In this document: one piece after another, positions 7,605 to 13,008 of the stretch
How positions within the stretch are numbered: the first letter of the stretch is position 1
How the letters are laid out: every line of letters begins with the position of its first letter
Assembly: GCA_021791295.1 (NCBI GenBank)
Contig: JAJYWW010000109.1
Span: 1-14,674, forward strand
DNA from: a bacterium
Lineage (GTDB): Bacteria > SZUA-79 > Acidulodesulfobacterales > Acidulodesulfobacteraceae
Length of the DNA: 14,674 bases
Reading direction: 5' to 3'
The notes under the pieces: model-generated
Seen by the model: only the letters and a program-made list of their open reading frames with translations
What the model was told of the DNA's origin: nothing
Databases searched by the model: none
Position numbers and translations under genes: made by a program

Positions 7605-8843
7605 GTGAATAAAGCTATTTTTATAGGAAGACAGCCTATTATAACCGCAGACAAAAGCATATTCGGTTATGAAATACTGTTCAGAAGCACCGGCGAAGAA
7701 AACTCGTCGGGCGTTTCGGTATCGGATAATTTAAGCGCTACCGCTAACGTCCTTGAAAATATTTACGATATGGGGTTAAAAGTGCTGATGGGAGAAAATC
7801 CGGCATTTATAAACTTAACACCCGATATTTTACAAAAAGACATGATAGGACTTTTGCCGAAAGATAAAATCGTGCTTGAAATTCTGGAAACAAGCACTAT
7901 TGACGGCAATGCCGTTTCCATAATAAAAGAATTTAAAAACAAGGGGTTTAGAATATCTTTAAATAATTTCGCATACGACGAAGCATGGGAGCCGCTTCTG
8001 GAAACGGCGGATTACGTAAAGCTGGATTCAAAGCAATACTCAAAGTCCGAAGTAAAAGAAATGCTTATGCTCCTTAAAGGCTACGGGGCAAAATTAATTT
8101 CGTCGAAAGTTGAAACAGACGAAGATTTTCATTTTTACAAAGGTCTTGGCTTCGACCTTTTTCAGGGCTATTTTTTTCAAAAACCGTCCATAATTTCTTC
8201 GGTAACTTTAGATCCGGATTATGTAATACTTCTTAATATATTTAATTCTTTTCAGGCTAATGCCGACATAGAAGAAATAGAATCCCTTTTTAAAATGGCT
8301 CCCGACCTTATATACCGTCTGCTTGCGCTTATAAATTCGGTAGCTTATGAATTTATGGCAAAAATATCTTCGGTAAAACAGGCGATAGCTCTTTTGGGAT
8401 ACGATAACGTATCGAGATGGATACTTACGATTGTTCTTGCTTCCAAAAAAAGCGATTTCAGGTCTGACCCCTTATTGGAAAGCGCCGTGATAAAAGGCAG
8501 GATGATGGAAGATATATGCAAAAAATATATAAACAAAGCGCTTGCCGACAAAGCGTTTTTGGCTGGAATGCTTTCTTTGGTAAATGTCGCTCTTGGAATT
8601 TCGATTAAAGAACTGTTCGATAAAATTACTATCGATCCGGTTATTTATGAAGCGTTGGTAGAACATAAGGGAAAACTGGGCGAACTGGCGGAATTTATGG
8701 ACGCGTATAACGCGGCCGATTATAATTCGGCGGAAACCCTGCTTAAAAAAATAAATCCTTCCGCTTTGTTCTCCGACGTCCTTGAAATGAATACCGGCGC
8801 CTTGATGTATCTCGAAGAAGTAAAAAGATCCGGGCTCGTTTAA
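7605..8843 (+). CDS. YuxH-family EAL-HDOD signalling protein with degenerate EAL site
   Basis: A 412-residue cytoplasmic protein with an N-terminal EAL-like domain (about 1-195) and a C-terminal HDOD domain (about 200-390; SVAYEFMAKISSVKQAIALLGYDNVSRWIL is the most recognisable part), the architecture of YuxH-type regulators. The EAL motif reads GYEILFR (Glu23 kept), Asn70 (INLTP), Glu92, Lys139 and Gln188 (FQGYFF) are present. However, the metal-binding Asp-Asp pair of the DDFG motif is Asn120-Asn121 (NNFA), and the glutamate of 'AEGVET' is Ser167 (SSKVET). It is therefore probably a c-di-GMP sensor or a pure scaffold rather than a phosphodiesterase. It starts with GTG; alignment with family N-termini (RQPI, then GYE(L)LFR) supports this start, and the SD is weak. 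Monocistronic and convergent with the methyltransferase, 46 bp apart. Confidence 0.88.
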   Translation: MNKAIFIGRQPIITADKSIFGYEILFRSTGEENSSGVSVSDNLSATANVLENIYDMGLKVLMGENPAFINLTPDILQKDMIGLLPKDKIVLEILETSTIDGNAVSIIKEFKNKGFRISLNNFAYDEAWEPLLETADYVKLDSKQYSKSEVKEMLMLLKGYGAKLISSKVETDEDFHFYKGLGFDLFQGYFFQKPSIISSVTLDPDYVILLNIFNSFQANADIEEIESLFKMAPDLIYRLLALINSVAYEFMAKISSVKQAIALLGYDNVSRWILTIVLASKKSDFRSDPLLESAVIKGRMMEDICKKYINKALADKAFLAGMLSLVNVALGISIKELFDKITIDPVIYEALVEHKGKLGELAEFMDAYNAADYNSAETLLKKINPSALFSDVLEMNTGALMYLEEVKRSGLV

Positions 8844-8889
8844 ACAGCTGTCCGTAAGCGGCAGATATTAGGCGGGTATTCGGTAAACT

Positions 8890-9453
8890 TTAACGCTTTA
8901 CGAATTTAAGATAGCATCCCAATAAATCGCAATTTCTGGGGCTTTCGGCATACTTAAAACCGTGCGCGGTTATAAACTCTTTATACGATTCCCTGTCTTT
9001 GCCGAAGACCTCGAACCTCGGCTCTTTAATGGATAATATGCCGTCCGGCTTCAATACGCGGCGCAGTTCGGAGACTGCTTCTTCTTTTTTATCAATCTCG
9101 TGAAACGAATAATATAAAAATGTCAAATCTATAGAACAGTCCTCTACCGAACTTAAATCCGATACGCTGGACGCCCTGAAATCGACGTTCTGCAGATATC
9201 CTCTTTTTCTTTTAGCTTTTTCTATCATCTTTTTCTGAATATCTACCGAGATTACGAATCCTTCTTTTCCGGCGGCTTTCGATAATGCCGGAGTAACGAA
9301 GCCGCTTCCGCATCCAGCTTCAAGAACTTTCATTCCGCTTTTGACCCCCATAATCTCGACGTTTTTTTCCATGTTTTCTATCAAACTTCTAAGTTTGTTG
9401 TCGATAATGAAGGAAAAAAATGCCGGAAATAAATCGTAAGTTTTCAGTTTCAT
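8890..9453 (-). CDS. Class I SAM-dependent methyltransferase (Methyltransf_11/UbiE-like)
   Basis: A 187-residue Rossmann-fold methyltransferase. Motif I is VLEAGCGSGF (43-52), the acidic ribose-binding residue is Asp71 at the end of strand 2 (VISVDIQKKM), and a 'VDFRASSVSDLS' strand-loop follows. Motif post-II has FLYYSFHEIDKKEEAVSELRRVLKPDG, closely like UbiE/Methyltransf_11 proteins that act on small molecules. The N-terminal ~35 residues are amphipathic (YDLFPAFFSFIIDNKLRSLI), as in UbiE-like and arsenite-methyltransferase-like proteins. The substrate cannot be read. It sits 50 bp downstream of the FAD oxidoreductase on the same strand and is likely cotranscribed with it. The SD is weak. 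A lipid, quinone or thiol/metalloid substrate would fit the neighbour, but this is inference. Confidence 0.85.
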   Translation of the reverse strand: MKLKTYDLFPAFFSFIIDNKLRSLIENMEKNVEIMGVKSGMKVLEAGCGSGFVTPALSKAAGKEGFVISVDIQKKMIEKAKRKRGYLQNVDFRASSVSDLSSVEDCSIDLTFLYYSFHEIDKKEEAVSELRRVLKPDGILSIKEPRFEVFGKDRESYKEFITAHGFKYAESPRNCDLLGCYLKFVKR

Positions 9454-9503
9454 AAATATTGACGGATAGAAGGATTTTACGGTATTTTTTGCACGGTTTC
9501 GAT

Positions 9504-10667
9504 TTAAAATCCCGGTATCCTCGGAAACCTGTTTAATTTTGAATTTTTATAATACCATCCCCAGAATCTTTTAAGCCAGTGGCCGACGACCGGCAGCGCG
9601 ATTACCGTTTCCTTCGTCGTATCCCTTTTGATATAGACCGCGCCTTTGCCGTTATCCATTACGCATAAGATATGCACGTGCTCTTTATAGCCTTTATAAT
9701 TATTCGTTCCGGCTTCTTTTTCCTTTATATTATAAGCCGCTATACCCGCCATCATCTCGGCTACGTGCCCCTGCTTTCCCCTGAAAGGAGGTCCGTCGAG
9801 GCTGGCTGAATCGCCTATCGCGTAAATATTTTCTAAACCTTCTACTCTTAAATAGTCGTCGGTTTTTATGAATCCGGCTTCAGTGAGCGGCAGTTCCGAG
9901 CCTGCAAATATCTCATGAGCGCTTCCGGCGGGAACAAAAATAATAAGGTCGCTTTCAAGTCTTGAATCGTCTTCGAATACGACTGCGCCGTTTTCGAATC
10001 TTTTTATTTTTTTGCCTAAATATTTGTTGATTTTAAGGTCTTCATAAAATCGGTTAAGAAGTGCGTAAGCTTTATCGCCCAGCCGCTTGCCCGGAGTTTC
10101 CATAGGAGCGAAAATACTCAATTCAAAATTACTGCGCAATCCTTTATCTCTTAAGAGGTTGTCGATGTTAAACAGCTCTTCGAAAGCCGGTCCGCCTCTC
10201 ATAGCGGAAGGGTCTTTTGGATTTCCGCCTATTCCTACGGCTATTCTGCCTTTTCCGGATTTAACCAATTCCGCTAATTTTTCTTTTATTTTAAGCGATT
10301 CTTCAGGGGCGCCGCAAATAGAACAGGTATTTTCTATTCCCTCCGGTTTGGCTTTTCCTGCGCCTACGGCGACGACGAGATAGTCGAAAGAATATGTATC
10401 GTTTTTACATTCGACTTTTTTATCTTTCGCAGAAATTTTAACGACCGAGTCTATTATTAAATTAAATTTATGGACTGCGCTTAATTTATTTAACGATAGT
10501 ACCGCATCTTTAAAATCCAGAGCGCCGGTAGGAATCCATATCGAAAGCGGATAAATATACATAAAATCCCTTTCTGAAATCAAAGTGACGTCGAAATTGT
10601 ATTTTTTTAGCCTTATCGCGGCTTCTACTCCCGCAAAACCGCCTCCTATAACGAGTATTTTTTTCAT
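9504..10667 (-). CDS. FAD-dependent oxidoreductase, SQR/NDH-2 family
   Basis: A 387-residue two-dinucleotide-binding-domain flavoprotein. The N-terminal FAD site KILVIGGGFAGVEAAIRL is at 3-20, DYLVVAVGAG at 95-104, a glycine-rich NAD(P)-like segment AVGIGGNPKDPSAMRGGPAF at 143-162, and the second flavin contact NIYAIGDSASL at 280-290. The C-terminus carries aromatic, basic segments (HWLKRFWGWYYKNSK, 363-377) resembling the membrane-anchoring helices of sulfide:quinone reductases. Cysteines are C87, C115, C118 and C335. C335 (HILCVMDNGKGA) sits where SQRs have their C-terminal redox cysteine and C115/C118 form a CSIC pair, but the region that holds the middle SQR cysteine (GASC-like) has none here. 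It is therefore SQR-like in fold, perhaps with a different disulfide arrangement or an NDH-2-type activity. A strong AGGGG site lies 7 nt before the ATG. It precedes the methyltransferase gene. Confidence 0.85.
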   Translation of the reverse strand: MKKILVIGGGFAGVEAAIRLKKYNFDVTLISERDFMYIYPLSIWIPTGALDFKDAVLSLNKLSAVHKFNLIIDSVVKISAKDKKVECKNDTYSFDYLVVAVGAGKAKPEGIENTCSICGAPEESLKIKEKLAELVKSGKGRIAVGIGGNPKDPSAMRGGPAFEELFNIDNLLRDKGLRSNFELSIFAPMETPGKRLGDKAYALLNRFYEDLKINKYLGKKIKRFENGAVVFEDDSRLESDLIIFVPAGSAHEIFAGSELPLTEAGFIKTDDYLRVEGLENIYAIGDSASLDGPPFRGKQGHVAEMMAGIAAYNIKEKEAGTNNYKGYKEHVHILCVMDNGKGAVYIKRDTTKETVIALPVVGHWLKRFWGWYYKNSKLNRFPRIPGF

Positions 10668-10901
10668 AATTATTCCCCTAATAATTTAAATAATTTTATA
10701 ATAATTTAATATATATCGTTATTAATATATATATATATTTCTTTATTATAAATGCAAATTAATTATAATGCAACGGATATATAAAGAATTATACCGCATA
10801 TTTTTTTATCATGCGGCGTTAATAAATTTTAATTTGCCGCCTGTTGCTTTATTGCTTGACCGGCTGCTTCTTCATTTCTCTTTCCCATTTTATTGCCTGT
10901 T
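10668..10901. other. AT-rich upstream region of the FAD oxidoreductase, no gene seen
   Basis: The first ~90 bp are almost pure A/T, with alternating TA tracts near 10710-10740 and several possible minus-strand -10 boxes; this is presumably the oxidoreductase promoter region, but I cannot single out one promoter. Between about 10800 and 10901 the minus strand holds only short open stretches, for example one ending in a Gln/Ala/Lys-rich segment. None has a start, SD or recognisable family, so no gene is called. Confidence 0.5.
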
Positions 10902-10940
10902 AAACAAAAACTCCCGACCGCGTCAAACGCAGTCAGGAGT
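10902..10940 (-). terminator. Intrinsic terminator-like hairpin downstream of DUF4160-DUF2442
   Basis: Plus-strand arms ACTCCCGACCGCGT and ACGCAGTCAGGAGT (10910-10940) around the loop CAA. Two arm positions are C-A mismatches in plus-strand RNA but become G.U wobbles in minus-strand RNA. On the minus strand the stem is followed by TTTTTGTTT. It lies about 75 nt past the DUF2442 stop and in the right orientation to end that transcript and protect the oxidoreductase promoter. Confidence 0.7.
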
Positions 10941-11012
10941 GAGATATGGAGGCTGGCGTTTATAAAAGCGAAGCTTTTATGTCCGCCGTAGTGAAATAAA
11001 TCTGACACCTTT
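10902..11012 (-). repeat. Composite island repeat, copy 1 (two hairpins, about 111 bp)
   Basis: Shares with copy 3 (12757-12867) the AAACAAAAACTCCCGAC... hairpin unit, then CGTTTATAAAAGC, a block reading GCCG-AGTGAA, and the end GACACCTTT. The first hairpin is described separately. The second is ATAAAAGC-GAA-GCTTTTAT (10962-10980, perfect 8-bp stem), extended by GGCG (10955-10958) with CGCC (10984-10987). The right end abuts the stop codon of the DUF2442 gene. On the minus strand the element begins AAAGGTGTC, a sequence that reminds me of ends of nonautonomous REP-like elements; that link is from memory and unproven. Confidence 0.8.
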
Positions 11013-11014
11013 TT

Positions 11015-11275
11015 TCATGCAGCTATCGAATTTTTGCCGGATATTTTCTCAAAAATTGTTTCGGGAGCAATATCGGCTCCGTTTGGCCAAGCAATCGTTC
11101 CGCCGCTTATAAAGGCTTTTTTAAACAAATCGATATTCGACAATGAATTAAAAATAGGACCTTTTTTCAGATATCCTTCAAAGTCTATATCTCCGGAAGT
11201 ACCGTCGTCAAAAGTTATTCGGTAAACATAACCCGATTTATAATATATGTCTTTAACCTCTATAATTTTTTCCAT
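11015..11275 (-). CDS. DUF2442 family protein
   Basis: An 86-residue protein matching the DUF2442 pattern: an N-terminal strand pair [20 protein letters not shown] (17-36), then [18 protein letters not shown] and the family-typical [21 protein letters not shown]. The function is unknown; family members are very often encoded beside DUF4160 proteins, as here, and have been discussed as parts of toxin-antitoxin-like pairs. No membrane segment or signal peptide. A GAGGA ribosome site lies 7 nt before the ATG, and the start is 15 bp after the DUF4160 stop, so the two form one transcript. The stop codon touches the end of island repeat copy 1. Confidence 0.85.
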   Translation of the reverse strand: MEKIIEVKDIYYKSGYVYRITFDDGTSGDIDFEGYLKKGPIFNSLSNIDLFKKAFISGGTIAWPNGADIAPETIFEKISGKNSIAA

Positions 11276-11290
11276 TTTTTTATCCTCATA

Positions 11291-11551
11291 TTATTCTAAT
11301 GGTTTTATTTTTTTTAATTCTTCACCGTTTAAAGCTAAATTCCAATTATCTAATAATTCATTCCTATTAAAATCTATCCATTCCCTTACTAATCTTAATG
11401 CCGTTCTTGATTCAATATCTCCGGCGAGTATGTTTCCTTTGAGGTCAAGCTTCATTTTCTTATCTCCGTATTCAACATGGATATGTGGAGGATTATGATC
11501 AAAATAAAACATCCTTACAATAATTCCAAAAAAACTGCTAATTTCCGGCAT
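11291..11551 (-). CDS. DUF4160 family protein
   Basis: An 86-residue protein with the DUF4160 hallmarks: MPEISSFFGIIVRMFY at the start, the DHNPPHIHVEYGDK block (His19, His23 and His25 in a PPHIH context), then GNILAGDIESRTALRLVREWI and the C-terminal ELLDNWNLALNGE. The biochemical role is not established; the conserved histidine cluster suggests a metal or nucleic-acid related active site, but that is inference. It is first of a two-gene unit with DUF2442. A good minus-strand promoter lies about 70-100 bp upstream. The start is the conserved MPxIS N-terminus; the SD is weak. Confidence 0.87.
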   Translation of the reverse strand: MPEISSFFGIIVRMFYFDHNPPHIHVEYGDKKMKLDLKGNILAGDIESRTALRLVREWIDFNRNELLDNWNLALNGEELKKIKPLE

Positions 11552-11619
11552 AACATTCTTTTAATTTTAATACCCTACTAGTTATTGAATTAAAATAATT
11601 TGTTCATCAGCATAAATTT

Positions 11620-11648
11620 ATAATAATTTAATTTCAGAAAATTATCAA
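11620..11648 (-). promoter_or_regulatory. Promoter for DUF4160-DUF2442
   Basis: On the minus strand TTGATA (11643-11648), a 17-bp spacer, and TATTAT (11620-11625); five of six consensus bases in both boxes. Predicted start near 11613, giving a leader of about 60 nt. Confidence 0.6.
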
Positions 11649-11689
11649 GTTTACATAATTGCAAATTATGCGAACGGAAAGGAAGGAAG

Positions 11690-11728
11690 AAACAAAAACT
11701 CCCGACCGCGTCAAACGCAGTCGGGAGT
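11690..11728 (-). repeat. Island repeat, copy 2 (hairpin unit only)
   Basis: Same AAACAAAA leader and 31-nt hairpin as copies 1 and 3: arms ACTCCCGACCGCGT and ACGCAGTCGGGAGT with loop CAA (11698-11728). One C-A mismatch, again a G.U wobble in minus-strand RNA. The sequence to the right does not continue into the second hairpin. It sits upstream of the DUF4160 promoter and would block minus-strand transcription entering that module. Confidence 0.85.
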
Positions 11729-11735
11729 AAAAGAA

Positions 11736-11804
11736 TAAATAATTTGCCCTCAAGGTTCTCATGCTGCCGCTAAAGTCGTTGAAGAAGTATTGGGAAATAT
11801 ATAG
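11736..11804 (+). pseudogene. Orphan coding-like stretch, possible C-terminal gene remnant
   Basis: Between TAA (11736-11738) and TAG (11802-11804) one frame reads PQGSHAAAKVVEEVLGNI at its end. It looks like a protein C-terminus (amphipathic helix with Ala/Val/Glu), has no start codon, and follows repeat copy 2 directly. I do not recognise the family. It may be the tail of a deleted gene or chance. Confidence 0.25.
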
Positions 11805-11815
11805 TGCAATAAATC

Positions 11816-11844
11816 TTGACAAAAGTAAACATATAGGTTAACAT
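11816..11844 (+). promoter_or_regulatory. Promoter for the higBA-like pair; transcript may be leaderless
   Basis: Perfect -35 TTGACA (11816-11821), a 17-bp spacer, and TAACAT (-10, 11839-11844; four of six). Transcription would begin at about 11850-11852, that is, at the toxin ATG itself. A TATTAT at 11844-11849 is too far from the -35 (22 bp) to be the preferred -10. Confidence 0.5.
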
Positions 11845-11849
11845 ATTAT

Positions 11850-12206
11850 ATGCTCAGGACGGTAATTTTTTATAAAACACCTGAAGGTAAATGTCCGATA
11901 AAAGATTTTTTAGATTCTTTGGACGGCAAGGTTGCGCAAAAGATTGTCTGGATGCTTAATTTATTAGAGGACTTAGACAGCGTTCCTTCTTTATATTTTA
12001 AGAAACTTACCGGCACAAGCGGCATATGGGAATGTAGAATAAAATACGGTTCCAATATTTACCGAATATTTTGTTTTATGTTTAAAAATAATGTAATTTT
12101 AACGCACGGGTTTATCAAGAAAACTCAAAAAACGCCTCAAAACGAAATAAAAAAGGCGGAAAAATATAAAGACGATTTTATAAAAAGGAGCGATTTAAAT
12201 GAGTGA
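11850..12206 (+). CDS. HigB/Gp49-type RelE-superfamily toxin
   Basis: A 118-residue protein of the phage-derived Gp49-like (HigB) toxin family, expected to act as a ribosome-dependent mRNA interferase neutralised by the adjacent HTH antitoxin. Typical features: start MLRTVIFYKTPEGKCPIKDFLDSL, then FKKLTGTSGIWECRIKYGSNIYRIFCF (51-76, with Arg63 and Arg72) and the C-terminal THGFIKKTQKTPQNEIKKAEKYKDD (85-109). No SD precedes the ATG, and the promoter suggests a leaderless message. It overlaps the antitoxin start by 8 nt (ATGAGTGA), and the toxin-first order is the HigBA arrangement. All of the usual motifs are present, so it is probably intact. Confidence 0.9.
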   Translation: MLRTVIFYKTPEGKCPIKDFLDSLDGKVAQKIVWMLNLLEDLDSVPSLYFKKLTGTSGIWECRIKYGSNIYRIFCFMFKNNVILTHGFIKKTQKTPQNEIKKAEKYKDDFIKRSDLNE

Positions 12207-12474
12207 TTTAAAAAAATACATAGCAGAAAGGAAAAAGACTGATATTTCTTTCCGTGAAGGATTCGACGAAGGCTACGAACAGTTTAAAATAGGAGCTATG
12301 ATTCGTCAGATAAGGGAGTCCGCAGGATTAACGCAAGAAGAACTTGCCGATAAATTAAATACCAAAAAAACGGCGATTTCGAGGATAGAAAACCATGCCG
12401 AAGATATTAAGATTTCCACTCTGGAACGGGTAGCTTCCGCATTGGGGAAAAAATTAAAAATTAGCATAGCTTGA
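12199..12474 (+). CDS. HigA-type Xre-family HTH antitoxin
   Basis: A 91-residue DNA-binding antitoxin. The N-terminal ~30 residues (SDLKKYIAERKKTDISFREGFDEGYEQFK) are the toxin-proximal segment common in this family. An Xre helix-turn-helix follows at about 34-85: IGAMIRQIRESAGLTQEELADKL, then TKKTAISRIENHAEDIKISTLERVASALGK. A good AAAGGAG site lies 8 nt before the ATG inside the toxin gene, giving the antitoxin stronger translation than the SD-less toxin, as expected for a balanced pair. It probably binds its own promoter; no clear operator palindrome was found there. Confidence 0.9.
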   Translation: MSDLKKYIAERKKTDISFREGFDEGYEQFKIGAMIRQIRESAGLTQEELADKLNTKKTAISRIENHAEDIKISTLERVASALGKKLKISIA

Positions 12475-12548
12475 TTGATGCCTGCTTTGCGTTTTCTTAT
12501 TCGTAAACAGTTTATATATCCGTCTGACCGCTTCCTATTCTTATTTTG

Positions 12549-12683
12549 CGTCCTGCAAAACCGGTTCTATTTCAACGAAGCATTTTTTATTTTTCCTAAT
12601 AAATAATCGTCAATATGCCCTCTTTTTTTTCTGCTCTGAATATCGGCGAATTTTAACTGTGCGGCTTTGATTTCATATAGATA
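12549..12683 (-). pseudogene. Frameshifted remnant of a small gene
   Basis: Reading on the minus strand from 12683, one frame gives AAQLKFADIQSRKKRG and HIDDYLLGKIKN before a TAG (12567-12569). From about the same point the +1 frame continues as KCFVEIEPVLQDAK and stops near 12549. Both look like real protein (mixed charged and hydrophobic residues, balanced codons), and a single-base change in the A-run would join them. No start codon survives upstream. I do not recognise the family; given the neighbours, a decayed toxin or antitoxin is plausible. Confidence 0.35.
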
Positions 12684-12756
12684 TTACGCTAATATTTAAA
12701 TATTTTAATGTTAAATTATATCATAATGTTGACATAAAAAGAAATCCAAAATTTAA

Positions 12757-12867
12757 AAACAAAAACTCCCGACTGCGTCAAACGCAGTCGGGAGTAAAAT
12801 ACGAAACGGGCGTTTATAAAAGCTAATCTTTTTTATGCCAGCCGAAGTGAATAAAACCGACACCTTT
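12757..12867 (-). repeat. Composite island repeat, copy 3 (perfect first hairpin)
   Basis: The hairpin at 12765-12795 has perfect 14-bp arms, ACTCCCGACTGCGT and ACGCAGTCGGGAGT, loop CAA, and TTTTTGTTTTT on its minus-strand 3' side. The element continues with CGTTTATAAAAGCTAATC, a weaker second hairpin (ATAAAA 12816-12821 with TTTTAT 12831-12836), GCCGAAGTGAATAAAACCG and the end ACACCTTT, parallel to copy 1. No minus-strand gene lies directly upstream to be terminated. Confidence 0.8.
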
Positions 12868-12882
12868 AATTCACCTTTAATT
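12861..12882. repeat. 11-bp tandem duplication at the edge of repeat copy 3
   Basis: CACCTTTAATT occurs twice without spacing (12861-12871 and 12872-12882). The first unit contains the last bases of the composite repeat, so the duplication straddles the element boundary. It could be replication slippage or a trace of insertion or excision. Confidence 0.6.
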
Positions 12883-12943
12883 TTTGTTAGTGACGACTTT
12901 TTTGAAATTCTGCTTAGAGTTGGATAAAAACGAATAATTTTTA

Positions 12944-12952
12944 TGATATAAT
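12944..12952 (+). promoter_or_regulatory. Extended -10 promoter for the pabC-pabB pair
   Basis: TGATATAAT is a perfect -10 (TATAAT, 12947-12952) with a TGn extension. The best -35-like sequence, TTGGAT (12920-12925), is 21 bp away and therefore probably not used. Start would be near 12959 with a leader of about 50 nt. Confidence 0.5.
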
Positions 12953-13008
12953 GTTTTAATGCATTAACGCAATTTTTATTTGAAATCTAAAAAAGTTATC
13001 TAATCTAT

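Larger units (their letters stand above)
11552..11849. other. Divergent intergenic region between DUF4160 and the higBA-like pair
   Basis: 298 bp containing the DUF4160 promoter (minus, 11620-11648), island repeat copy 2 (11690-11728), a short orphan coding-like stretch (11736-11804) and the toxin-antitoxin promoter (plus, 11816-11844). No complete gene was found; an open frame on the minus strand here has no family resemblance and runs across the repeat. Confidence 0.6.
12475..13008. other. Intergenic region between higA and the pabC-like gene
   Basis: 534 bp without an intact gene. It holds coding-like remnants on the minus strand (12549-12683), island repeat copy 3 (12757-12867), an 11-bp tandem duplication at its right edge (12861-12882) and the promoter of the folate pair (12944-12952). 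The A/T-rich remainder shows nothing I can name. Confidence 0.6.

Noticed and set aside
8848..8864. Small hairpin between the EAL-HDOD gene and the methyltransferase (CTGTCCG/CGGCAG) as a bidirectional terminator
   Set aside because: Short stem with a bulged T and no T-run on either side; too weak to call.
10800..10900. Short minus-strand open stretches (for example one ending KQQAAN) as a small gene
   Set aside because: About 20 codons, no convincing ribosome site and no recognised family; a remnant cannot be excluded but is not supported.
10768..10965. 65-codon plus-strand ORF across repeat copy 1
   Set aside because: Composition is not protein-like, it runs through the hairpin repeat, and it has no SD or family resemblance.
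11634..11822. 62-codon minus-strand ORF between DUF4160 and the toxin gene
   Set aside because: Runs through repeat copy 2 and over the DUF4160 promoter, with no recognisable domain or ribosome site.
10902..12795. CRISPR array
   Set aside because: Only three repeats, spaced by 0.8-1.1 kb with genes between them; no regular short spacers and no cas genes.
10902..12867. Integron cassette array with attC sites
   Set aside because: The repeats lack RYYYAAC and GTTRRRY core sites in the required order, and no integron integrase is visible.
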